Source: Bacteroidales bacterium
GTDB taxonomy: Bacteria > Bacteroidota > Bacteroidia > Bacteroidales > UBA932
Length of the DNA: 64,000 nucleotides
NCBI GenBank assembly: GCA_028686425.1
Contig: JAQUBZ010000005.1
Span: forward strand, 44,856 to 108,855
Reading direction: 5' to 3'
Numbering within the stretch: position 1 is the stretch's first letter; the number at the start of each line of letters is the position of its first letter. Under the pieces are notes generated by a model. The model was not told where the DNA came from and did not search any database. It saw only the letters and a program-made list of their open reading frames with translations. Below, one piece after another: positions 8,615 to 16,734 of the stretch. The translations under genes and the position numbers were made by a program.

Positions 8615-9757
8615 ATGGAAAATATCATTCAGAATTTAGGTCAATTTTGGGAATATACAGGGTTTGCGAACGCAAACTATCAATATATCCTGATGATTGC
8701 TATAGGACTTGGTTTCCTCTATTTGGGAATCAAGAAAGAATGGGAGCCGATGTTGCTTGTTCCAATCGGATTCGGTATCATCATCGGTAATATCCCGTTG
8801 TTCCCCGGACTTCAAGTAGGTGTTTATGAAGAAGGTTCTGTATTGAACATCCTTTATCAGGGTGTACGTCAGGGCTTTTATCCGCCTCTAATCTTCATGG
8901 GCATCGGAGCTATGACCGACTTCTCCGCCCTGATTTCCAACCCTAAACTGTTGCTTATCGGTGCGGCTGCCCAGTTCGGTATTTTCGGAGCATACGCCCT
9001 TGCGCTTCTTATAGGTTTCACCCCTGCCGAAGCAGGTGCTATCGGTATTATCGGTGGAGCTGACGGTCCTACAGCAATATTCTTGTCTTCAAGACTTGCT
9101 CCGGATCTTATGGGCGCCATCGCCGTATCGGCATACTCTTATATGGCATTGGTTCCGGTGATTCAACCTCCGATTATGAGACTCCTTACCACAAAGAAAG
9201 AGAGAGTAATCAGAATGAAACCTCCTCGTACCGTATCCCCTACCGAAAAGAAGATCTTCCCTATCATCGGATTCCTCTGCACGGCATTTATCGTTCCGTC
9301 AGGTATTCCGCTGCTTGGTATGTTGTTCTTCGGTAACCTTATCAAGGAAAGTGGTGTTACACGTCGTCTTGCCAACACTGCAAGCGGTCCGCTGATTGAC
9401 ATCGTAACTATCCTTATCGGTATTACGGTGGGTTGCTCAACTCAGGCCGACAAATTCCTTCAACTCAAATCTGTTGAAATCTTCGGACTTGGAGCATTGT
9501 CTTTCATGATTGCAACTTGCGGTGGAGTATTGTTCGTGAAGTTTTTCAACCTGTTCCTCAAGGAAGGCAACAAGATCAACCCGCTTATCGGTAATGCAGG
9601 TGTATCTGCCGTACCTGATTCTGCACGTGTATCAAATATAGAAGGTCTGAAATACGATCCTAAGAACTACTTGCTGATGCACGCCATGGGTCCTAACGTA
9701 GCAGGTGTAATCGGTAGTGCAGTTGCGGCAGGTATCCTTCTCGGATTCCTATCGTAA
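8615..9757 (+). CDS. mmdB: Sodium-translocating decarboxylase beta subunit
   Basis: 380-residue polytopic membrane protein of the OadB/MmdB/GcdB family. It couples decarboxylation of carboxybiotin to export of Na+. Conserved pieces include the FMGIGAMTDFSALISNP segment and GGADGPTAIFLSSRLAP, which carries the Asp important for Na+ in OadB. Others are YSYMALVPVIQPPIMRLLT and GNAGVSAVPDSARV near the end. About nine to eleven hydrophobic segments are visible. It closes the module; 139 bases and then an insertion sequence follow. Confidence 0.95.
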   Translation: MENIIQNLGQFWEYTGFANANYQYILMIAIGLGFLYLGIKKEWEPMLLVPIGFGIIIGNIPLFPGLQVGVYEEGSVLNILYQGVRQGFYPPLIFMGIGAMTDFSALISNPKLLLIGAAAQFGIFGAYALALLIGFTPAEAGAIGIIGGADGPTAIFLSSRLAPDLMGAIAVSAYSYMALVPVIQPPIMRLLTTKKERVIRMKPPRTVSPTEKKIFPIIGFLCTAFIVPSGIPLLGMLFFGNLIKESGVTRRLANTASGPLIDIVTILIGITVGCSTQADKFLQLKSVEIFGLGALSFMIATCGGVLFVKFFNLFLKEGNKINPLIGNAGVSAVPDSARVSNIEGLKYDPKNYLLMHAMGPNVAGVIGSAVAAGILLGFLS

Positions 9758-9849
9758 TCAAACACTCTTTATAAAAAATGGTTGTCGAAATTGATATGGC
9801 CCCAAGTCGGGCGGTTGATATTTATTGAGAGACCTCTTCAAATTGGAAT

Positions 9850-9889
9850 AAAGAGGGTGACTAAAAAGAGATTTTTAGTTTCCCTCTTT
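9850..9889. terminator. Hairpin at the left IS end
   Basis: AAAGAGGG (9850-9857) pairs with CCCTCTTT (9882-9889) and the inner CTAAAAA (9861-9867) pairs with TTTTTAG (9872-9878). It lies just past the transposase stop and could end both transposase transcripts and readthrough from mmdB. Confidence 0.65.
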
Positions 9890-9896
9890 TTCTTTT

Positions 9897-11507
9897 CTAA
9901 GCTGCATACATTTTCAGAAAGCTAAGAGACGGGATGCATTTTCGTTCAGGTGTTGGATTATGTGGATTTCCATCTGCAGTAGTAGCCTTTGAACGGGCGT
10001 ATTTCCTTAGATTATGCGCTAAAGCCACGAGTCCGAACTCGACAGACACCTTTGGTAGCGATTTTAAGTTGAAGCGCTTGAAGCCGCGATTGTATTTTAT
10101 CTGGCCGAAGACGGCTTCAGGCTCGATGGGTCTGTTGCTTCTATGCTCAAGTCCTCTCTCACTGGTCAGCAAGTCCCTCACTATCTGTTTTTGTTTCAAC
10201 AGATGTGCATTGATTTGTAGTAAACGATTCCCTTTGGCTTTTGTACACACTCCTTTTATGGGACATCGGGAGCAATCCCGAGCCATATACATTCTATTTT
10301 CGCTGATATAGCCTGTCTCACTTTTTCTATGCCTGCTTCCAATATAGGTCATGTGCTGCCCCATTGGACACACGAAGTAGTCATCTGTACCGTTGTAATA
10401 CGGTGTCGGCAGAGTATGGGCATCGGACGGTCTCTTCCTTTCCTTTCTGATGTCCATGTGGAAGTAGTTGTATTTGACATAAGGGGCCATCTCATTCTCA
10501 AGCATATAACTATAGTTCTCCTCGCTTCCATATCCAGAGTCAGCCACTATCTCCTGACTTTGCCTCCGATACCTGTTCTTGAAAGTCTTCAGATAGTCTA
10601 TCAGCGTGGTTGTATCTCCTGGTTTCCGGTATATCCCGTAGTTGGTTATGTATTGGTTTTCAGTGGATATCTGGACGTTGTAACCCGGCTTCAGCTGTCC
10701 ATTCCCCATATAGTCCTCCTTCATCCGCATGAATGTGGCATCGTGGTCAGTCTTGGAGTAGCTCCCTCGTCCTTGGAGTATCTCACGATGATGTTCGTAT
10801 TCTGCCTTCTTGGGGATGCTCTCCTTTTCCACTTTCCTGATTTCTTTCTGCATGTCTGAGGAAAGCTTGTCCATCTTCTCCTTGATGTTGTCCACCCTCT
10901 TTCGGAAGTCTTCCGGATCCATGCCGACAGTGGTCCCGGCTTGCTCTTCTTCTGACGCTATGACCTCTTCCGCCTGCTTGAGGACTGCATCCACCTTCGA
11001 CTTCAGTCTGGAGTCGAAAGAGTCCACGGCCCTGCCCCATACAAAAGTGTACCTGTTGGCCACCGACTCTATCTTGGTGCCGTCTATGTATTGTACGTCA
11101 AGGGTGACGAGGCCCTCTTTGTGTATGAGTTCTACCACTTGGGTGAAGATTTCCTCGAAGCTTCCTTTGAGCCTCTATGACCTGAACAGATTTAATGTCC
11201 TGAAGTCCGGCATCGCGTATCCGGAAAGCCACATGTAAACGACATTCTCCTGAAGCTGCCTCTCTTTCTTCCTTCCCGAGAAAGTGTTGCTCATATATGC
11301 GTAGACGAAGACCTTTATCAGCATCCTCGGACTATAGCTCGATGCTCCGCCGCCCTTATACTCGGATTCTATCGCACTGATGTCAAGATGGTCTATCACT
11401 TCACTGACTATCCGCGCCGGATGTGTTTGCGGGACAAATTCGCCTAAAGATGGGGGAAGAAGAAGAGAATCGTTCTGATTGTAAGATTTAAAGATTACCT
11501 TTGCCAT
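9897..11507 (-). pseudogene. IS1182 family transposase, interrupted by an in-frame TAG
   Basis: The frame from the ATG at 11507 to the stop at 9897 would give about 536 residues, the usual IS1182 length. A TAG at 11175-11177 splits it after PDFRTLNLFRS. The frame then continues RLKGSFEEIFTQVVELIH without any shift, so a single substitution explains it. The N-terminal piece (110 residues) is the DUF772-like domain (SPRMLIKVFVYAYMSN). The C-terminal piece has the DDE set: YIDGTKIES, VADSGYGSEEN and PEAVFGQIKYNRGFKRF. As written the protein is not made whole unless TAG is read through. Sequencing error is possible but would need reads to check. Confidence 0.85.
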
Positions 11508-11702
11508 GCTTGTTTAGATTTGTTGTTAATTTTTGTTTTGCAATATAAAGATACAAACAATAATCGAAACAAACAAGGGTTAACTGCTTTTATTTCAAGT
11601 AATTAACCCTTTATTTTTGGCATTGGGCATTATATTTCACTCTTTAGGGATGGGCGCAACTGATAGGTTGCGAGAGGGGTATAAAAAAAGAGGGCGACTT
11701 TA
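11508..11702. other. Non-coding right part of the IS
   Basis: No gene is seen between the transposase start and the right inverted repeat. The stretch holds a candidate transposase promoter on the minus strand (TATCTTTA, complement of 11546-11553, with TTG about 20 bases upstream). It also holds a 9-bp inverted repeat AAGGGTTAA/TTAACCCTT (11575-11583/11603-11611), followed on the plus strand by a T-rich run. The latter could act as a terminator for plus-strand transcripts. The rest is unassigned. Confidence 0.5.
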
Positions 11703-11805
11703 CTTTTTAGTCACCCTCTTTCCATTTAGCCTTATTATTTATATTAAACTTCTGTTAAAATAGCCCTTTATAACCACTTTTAAAGCAATATTTTTTGTCT
11801 TCGGT

Positions 11806-11837
11806 ATTGTTATTGAAGTAAAAATTGCATATATTTG
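11806..11837 (+). promoter_or_regulatory. Promoter of the V-type ATPase operon
   Basis: ATTG at 11806-11809 and TATATTTG at 11830-11837, spaced 20 bases, match the Bacteroidota pattern closely. The ATG of ntpE is 23 bases after the box. The promoter lies 84 bases beyond the right IS end, so the insertion left it intact. Confidence 0.6.
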
Positions 11838-11859
11838 TAGGTCATATAAAACAATAATT

Positions 11860-12474
11860 ATGCAAAATAAATTGCAAGAACTAACAGATAAGCTTTATAA
11901 TGAAGGCTTATCCAAAGGAAAGAAAGAAGCTGAGGATATGAAAATTAAGACTCAAAAAGAGGCCGAAACAATTATTTCTCAAGCTAATGCACAAGCTAAA
12001 CAGATCGTTGAAAAAGCTCAGAAAGAAGCTTCTGAGCTCAAAACCAAAGTCAATAACGACTTAAAAATGGCCTCTACACAGGCTATTTCAGTCATCAAAC
12101 AACAAGCTGTAAGTGCAATCATTGCCAAATCCGTCAATTCTCCCGTTAAAGATGTCATGTCCGACAGGGAATTTCTCAAGTCGGTTATTTCGACAATTGT
12201 CAAATCTTTCAACGCTTCCAATCCCGACTCCGTCGGCCTTGAGCTGATCTTGCCTGCCTCTATGCAGAAAGACCTCAATACTTTCATTACCAATGAGATA
12301 ACAAGTCAGCTATCAAAGGGTATTGACGTAACATTCGATAAGGGGACGGTCAATGGATTCAAAATAGGTCCGAAAGATGGAGGATATCTGATTAGTTTTG
12401 CCGAATCCGACTTTGAACAACTGATCGGGCAATATCTCAGACCTGCCACAAAAAAATTGTTATTCGGAGAGTAA
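11860..12474 (+). CDS. ntpE: V-type ATPase subunit E
   Basis: 204 residues. The first about 75 residues are a long charged helix (KLYNEGLSKGKKEAEDMKIKTQKEAETIISQANAQ), the peripheral-stalk coiled coil. A compact C-terminal domain (VGLELILPASMQKDLNTFI, GPKDGGYLISFAESDFEQL) should bind the head. The stalk holds the catalytic head still while the rotor turns. It is the first gene of the operon, and its stop overlaps the next start (TAATG at 12472-12476). Symbols here use the ntp naming to avoid confusion with F-type genes. Confidence 0.9.
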   Translation: MQNKLQELTDKLYNEGLSKGKKEAEDMKIKTQKEAETIISQANAQAKQIVEKAQKEASELKTKVNNDLKMASTQAISVIKQQAVSAIIAKSVNSPVKDVMSDREFLKSVISTIVKSFNASNPDSVGLELILPASMQKDLNTFITNEITSQLSKGIDVTFDKGTVNGFKIGPKDGGYLISFAESDFEQLIGQYLRPATKKLLFGE

Positions 12475-13037
12475 TGGACAACTATCCTTATATTATTGCA
12501 GGGCTTCCCGATTTATTGCTCAACGGAGATGGAACTACTCGCATCAACTATGATGAGATTAAGGAGAGTATAGTACAATCATGTTCTCCGGAAGACAATC
12601 GCCTTATAGAGTGGTTTGAATTCGGAACTGACAGTTCCAATCTTTCACCACATTTTTACAGGGCAGCTGCATCCGTGTCCAATTTATTCATCAGCTCCTA
12701 TTTTATATTTGACAAGAATGTAAGAGATGCAAAAGTCGCATATCTGACCAATACGGAGTTTGACGGAGAGTTTGAGGAGTATCCGCGCCTGAAATCGGTA
12801 TTTCAAATAGAGAACATTATCGACAGGGAGCTTCAAATAGACAAATTGTACTGGAGTAAAGCAGGTGAAATAGTTCTGTACGAATTATTCAACATCAATG
12901 TCATACTTGCATTTCTGGCTAAGGCCAAAATCGTTGACAGATGGAACAAATTGGATCGGACAATGGGGGCGGAACTTTTCAGAACACTCGTTCAAGAAGT
13001 GCGCGGCACATTCAAAGGTGTAGAATATGATAAATAA
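12474..13037 (+). CDS. DUF2764 protein of the V-type ATPase operon
   Basis: 187-residue mainly helical protein starting NYPYIIAGLPDLLL, with SSYFIFDKNVRDAKVAYL in the middle and WNKLDRTMGAELFRTLVQEVRGTF at the end. DUF2764 proteins occupy exactly this place, between subunits E and A, in V-type ATPase operons of Bacteroidota, Chlamydiae and spirochaetes. Those operons lack a recognisable subunit C. A role as a divergent subunit C (the central-shaft cap or socket) is therefore likely but inferred from position. It overlaps ntpE by one base and lies 18 bases before ntpA. Confidence 0.85.
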   Translation: MDNYPYIIAGLPDLLLNGDGTTRINYDEIKESIVQSCSPEDNRLIEWFEFGTDSSNLSPHFYRAAASVSNLFISSYFIFDKNVRDAKVAYLTNTEFDGEFEEYPRLKSVFQIENIIDRELQIDKLYWSKAGEIVLYELFNINVILAFLAKAKIVDRWNKLDRTMGAELFRTLVQEVRGTFKGVEYDK

Positions 13038-13055
13038 TTATAAAATGTAAACATA

Positions 13056-14807
13056 ATGAAAAGTACTGGTATTGTAACGGGTATTATTGCCAATCTGGTT
13101 ACCGTAGAGGTAAAGGGTCATGTTTCGCAAAACGAAATCTGCCACATAGACCTTGACGGTACGAAATTGATGGCGGAAGTCATCAAGGTGTCAGGCAAGA
13201 ATGCCTTTGTTCAAGTATATGAAAGCACCCGCGGCCTGAAAAAGGGTAACACTGTCGAATTTGAAGGGCACATGCTTGAAGTAATGTTGGGGCCTGGCTT
13301 GTTGTCAAGCAGTTATGACGGCTTGCAAAACAATCTCGAGACGATGGAAGGGGTATTTCTGAAAAGAGGCGAATATACGTCTCCACTCGACCACGACAAA
13401 ATTTGGAACTTTACTCCCTCTGCCAAAGTCGGTGATAAAGTTTATGCATCGGACTGGCTCGGAGAGGTTAAAGAGGGATGGCTTCCTCACAAAATAATGG
13501 TTCCGTTTTCATTCAGGGAAGAATATACCGTAAAAACAATCGCAGCAGAGGGTGAATACAAAATTGATGACACAATAGCTGTTCTTACAGACCAATCAGG
13601 AGAGGACCACATTGTGACGATGGTTCAGAAATGGCCGGTGAAAGTTGCAATCGGCGGATATATCGAAAAGCCGAGACCGTACAGGATAATGGAGACGGGT
13701 GTACGCTGCATGGATACTCTCAATCCTATCGCAGAGGGTGGTACCGGATTTATACCCGGACCTTTCGGTTGCGGAAAGACCGTTCTTCAACACGCTATTG
13801 CACAGCAAGGTGATGCCGAAGTAATTGTCATGGCGGCATGCGGAGAGCGTGCCAACGAGGTGGTAGAGATATTTACCGAATTTCCGGAACTTATCGATCC
13901 TCATACCGGACGAAAGTTGATGGAGAGAACAACAATTATCTGCAATACATCCAATATGCCTGTTGCAGCACGTGAAGCCTCAGTATATACAGCAATGACT
14001 ATCTGTGAATATTACAGGGCCATGGGTATGAAAGTGCTTCTGCTTGCAGACTCTACTTCAAGATGGGCTCAGGCACTACGAGAGATGTCCAACCGTATGG
14101 AAGAGTTGCCGGGAGCTGATGCTTTCCCAGTTGACCTTTCAGCCATCATCTCCAACTTCTATGCAAGAGCCGGTATTACCAGATTGAGAAACGGAAAGAC
14201 CGGTTCTGTCACTTTCATAGGTACAGTATCTCCTGCAGGCGGTAACTTGAAGGAACCTGTAACCGAATCGACCAAGAAAGCCGCACGTTGTTTCTACGGT
14301 CTTGCCCAGGCTCGCGCCGACAAGAAGAGATATCCGGCAGTCGATCCTATTGATTCATATTCCAAATATCTTGAATATCCGGAAATTATCTCATATCTGG
14401 AGGAGCGTGTTGACAAAGATTGGGTAAATAAAGTAAACAAGGCTAAAAATATCATCCGCCGCGGCAAAGAGGTGGCAGAGCAGATTAACATCCTCGGTGA
14501 TGACGGAGTTCCAATCAGTTATCACGAACAATATTGGAAATCGGAATTGATAGATTTTATTATCCTCCAGCAGGATGCTTTCGATCCGATTGATAGTGTC
14601 ACCCCTATGGAAAGGCAGGAATTTATGTTGACACTTGTATTGCAAGTGTGTGATACACAGTTCCATTTCGAGACATTCGAGGATTGCAACAAGCACTACA
14701 AAGAGCTTATCAATATCATGAAACAGATGAACTACTCCGAATACAAGGGTGAACAGTTCAATAAATACCTTGGGCAACTAACTAAAATTTTAGGCAATGA
14801 CAAGTAA
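13056..14807 (+). CDS. ntpA: V-type ATPase catalytic subunit A
   Basis: 583 residues, the normal V/A-type length, including the non-homologous region insert between the N-terminal barrel and the nucleotide domain. The P-loop is GPFGCGKTVLQHAIAQ near residue 235. Other catalytic-site segments are MAACGERANEVVEIFTEFPEL, LADSTSRWAQALREMSNRMEELPGAD (split here only for reading) and YARAG. The subunit hydrolyses or makes ATP in the cytoplasmic head. Its 3' end overlaps the start of ntpB by 11 bases. Confidence 0.97.
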   Translation: MKSTGIVTGIIANLVTVEVKGHVSQNEICHIDLDGTKLMAEVIKVSGKNAFVQVYESTRGLKKGNTVEFEGHMLEVMLGPGLLSSSYDGLQNNLETMEGVFLKRGEYTSPLDHDKIWNFTPSAKVGDKVYASDWLGEVKEGWLPHKIMVPFSFREEYTVKTIAAEGEYKIDDTIAVLTDQSGEDHIVTMVQKWPVKVAIGGYIEKPRPYRIMETGVRCMDTLNPIAEGGTGFIPGPFGCGKTVLQHAIAQQGDAEVIVMAACGERANEVVEIFTEFPELIDPHTGRKLMERTTIICNTSNMPVAAREASVYTAMTICEYYRAMGMKVLLLADSTSRWAQALREMSNRMEELPGADAFPVDLSAIISNFYARAGITRLRNGKTGSVTFIGTVSPAGGNLKEPVTESTKKAARCFYGLAQARADKKRYPAVDPIDSYSKYLEYPEIISYLEERVDKDWVNKVNKAKNIIRRGKEVAEQINILGDDGVPISYHEQYWKSELIDFIILQQDAFDPIDSVTPMERQEFMLTLVLQVCDTQFHFETFEDCNKHYKELINIMKQMNYSEYKGEQFNKYLGQLTKILGNDK

Positions 14808-16119
14808 AGCATTTCAAAGAATATATACTCAGCTTGAAGCTATTACAAAAGCAACTATTTCGCTTAAAGCTCAAGGAGTCAGCAATGATGAACTTGCAAC
14901 AGTTGCAGGTCGTCTTGCTCAGGTGGTTAAGATCAAAGGTGATTTGGTCACATTGCAAGTATTTTCGGGGACAGAAGGGATTCCTACCGATGCCGAAGTT
15001 ATATTTTTCGGAGAGCCTCCTGCACTGAATGTAAGTGATGATCTCGCCGGAAGATTTTTCAATGCTTACGGTGATCCTATCGATAACGGTCCTGCCGTAG
15101 AGGGGGAACGCAGATATATCGGAGGACCTTCCGTCAATCCGTACAAAAGAAAACAGCCTTCACAATTGATTCCTACCGGTATTGCAGGTATAGACCTTAA
15201 CAATACTCTCGTTTCAGGACAGAAGATTCCGTTCTTTGCAGACCCTGACCAGCCGTACAATCAGGTGATGGCGCAAGTTGCTCTTCGTGCCGATGTTGAC
15301 AAGATTATTCTCGGAGGTATGGGACTGTCAAATGATGATTACCTCTACTTCAAACAGGAGTTTGAAAGTGCCGGTGCTTTGAACAAGATTATCAGTTTTG
15401 TAAATACCACAGACCAGCCTCCTGTTGAACGTCTGCTTATACCAGATATGGCACTTACGGCAGCCGAGTATTTTGCTGTCGATAAGAATGAGAAAGTACT
15501 TGTATTGCTGACGGATATGACATTATACGCAGATGCGCTCTGTATTGTGTCCAACCGTATGGATCAGATTCCGTCAAAGGATTCAATGCCGGGTTCTCTA
15601 TATTCCGATTTGGCCAAAATATACGAAAAAGCAGTGCAACTTCCAGATGGAGGCTCAATTACCATTATTGCAGTCACCACATTGAATGACGGAGACATCA
15701 CCCACGCAATTCCGGATAATACAGGATACATCACTGAAGGTCAGCTATTTTTGAGACAAGACACAGATACAGGCAAGGTCATTATCGACCCGTTCCGTTC
15801 TTTGTCCCGTCTGAAACAGCTTGTAATCGGCAAACAGACACGAGAAGATCACAATCAGGTGATGAACACCGCAGTCAGATTGTATGCCGATGCGGCAAAT
15901 GCCAAAACCAAACTCGAAAACGGTTTTGACCTGAGCGACTATGACCTGAGATGTCTCGATTATGCAAAAGAATACTCTACGCGACTGCTTGCAATCGATG
16001 TAAACATTTCTATCAATGAAATGCTTGATACCGCATGGGAATTGTTCGGCAAATATTTTTCAAAGGCCGAAACGGGTATCAAGGATGCGCTTATTGAAAA
16101 ATATTGGAAAGCAAACTGA
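14797..16119 (+). CDS. ntpB: V-type ATPase subunit B
   Basis: 440 residues. It is the non-catalytic partner of subunit A: the fold is the same, but the P-loop position reads SGQKIPFFADPDQPYN instead of a GKT motif. Conserved B-subunit segments are LIPTGIAGIDLNNTLVSGQKIP, VLLTDMTLYADALCIVSNRMDQIPSKDSMPG and SLYSDLAKIYEKA. Three copies should alternate with subunit A. It is followed by ntpD after 6 bases. Confidence 0.95.
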   Translation: MTSKAFQRIYTQLEAITKATISLKAQGVSNDELATVAGRLAQVVKIKGDLVTLQVFSGTEGIPTDAEVIFFGEPPALNVSDDLAGRFFNAYGDPIDNGPAVEGERRYIGGPSVNPYKRKQPSQLIPTGIAGIDLNNTLVSGQKIPFFADPDQPYNQVMAQVALRADVDKIILGGMGLSNDDYLYFKQEFESAGALNKIISFVNTTDQPPVERLLIPDMALTAAEYFAVDKNEKVLVLLTDMTLYADALCIVSNRMDQIPSKDSMPGSLYSDLAKIYEKAVQLPDGGSITIIAVTTLNDGDITHAIPDNTGYITEGQLFLRQDTDTGKVIIDPFRSLSRLKQLVIGKQTREDHNQVMNTAVRLYADAANAKTKLENGFDLSDYDLRCLDYAKEYSTRLLAIDVNISINEMLDTAWELFGKYFSKAETGIKDALIEKYWKAN

Positions 16120-16125
16120 TAAATT

Positions 16126-16734
16126 ATGGCAATTAAATTCCAATTTAATAAAACCTCTCTGAACGAACTCGGCAAGCAATTGAAAGTTCGTACACGGGCA
16201 TTGCCTACCCTCAAAAACAAAGAGTCGGCTCTTCGTATTGAGGTTAAAAAGGCAAAGCAGCGTTCAGAAGCGCTTTTGGAAGAATTGGACAGCTCTCTCA
16301 AAAGATACGAATACCTTGCAGGTCTCTGGAACGAATTTGAACCGGGACTTATTTCTGTAAGGGATGTAAAGCTTGAGACTGTCAAAGTTGCCGGAGTACG
16401 TACACCCGAACTTATTGAAGTAATCTACGATGTCAAGCCGTTTGACACATTTGCCAAACCTCTGTGGTATTCGGACGGAGTGAAAATACTCAAACAACTT
16501 GCACAGCTCGGTATCGAATCGGAAGTTTATACCGTTAAAAGTAAACTTCTTGATTATCAAAGGAAAAAGACTACCCAAAAGGTTAACTTGTATGAGAAAG
16601 TCCAGATTCCGGGATACCAGGAGGCTATCCGAAAGATCAAGCGATTTATGGAGGATGAGGAAAATCTTTCCAAAGCTTCCCAGAAAATCGTAAAGACAAG
16701 ACACCAACTTGAAGAAGAGGAGGAACAGCTATGA
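16126..16734 (+). CDS. ntpD: V-type ATPase subunit D
   Basis: 202 residues, almost all alpha-helical with long coiled coils at both ends (residues about 1-65 and 150-202), the form of the central rotor shaft. The N-terminal pattern NKTSLNELGKQLKVRTRALPTLKNKESAL and the C-terminal RRIKRFMEDEE-like segment fit subunit D. No separate subunit F gene is present in the operon. The stop overlaps the ntpI start as ATGA (16731-16734). Confidence 0.9.
   Translation: MAIKFQFNKTSLNELGKQLKVRTRALPTLKNKESALRIEVKKAKQRSEALLEELDSSLKRYEYLAGLWNEFEPGLISVRDVKLETVKVAGVRTPELIEVIYDVKPFDTFAKPLWYSDGVKILKQLAQLGIESEVYTVKSKLLDYQRKKTTQKVNLYEKVQIPGYQEAIRKIKRFMEDEENLSKASQKIVKTRHQLEEEEEQL

Larger units (their letters stand above)
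9850..11721 (-). mobile_element. IS1182-like insertion sequence
   Basis: The element is bounded by perfect 19-bp inverted repeats: AAAGAGGGTGACTAAAAAG at 9850-9868 and its complement at 11703-11721. Each end also folds on itself: AAAGAGGG with CCCTCTTT at 9850-9889 and at 11687-11721. These end hairpins can stop transcription entering or leaving the element. It holds one transposase frame on the minus strand, split by a TAG. No clear target duplication was found in the flanks. It sits between mmdB and the V-ATPase promoter, and breaks neither operon. Confidence 0.85.

Noticed and set aside
9760..9849. Terminator of mmdB before the IS
   Set aside because: Only a weak GCCC/GGGC pairing near 9800 was seen, without a T run; not enough to call.
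10329..10859. Plus-strand ORF of 176 codons inside the IS
   Set aside because: Antisense to the conserved DDE transposase region, no recognisable protein.
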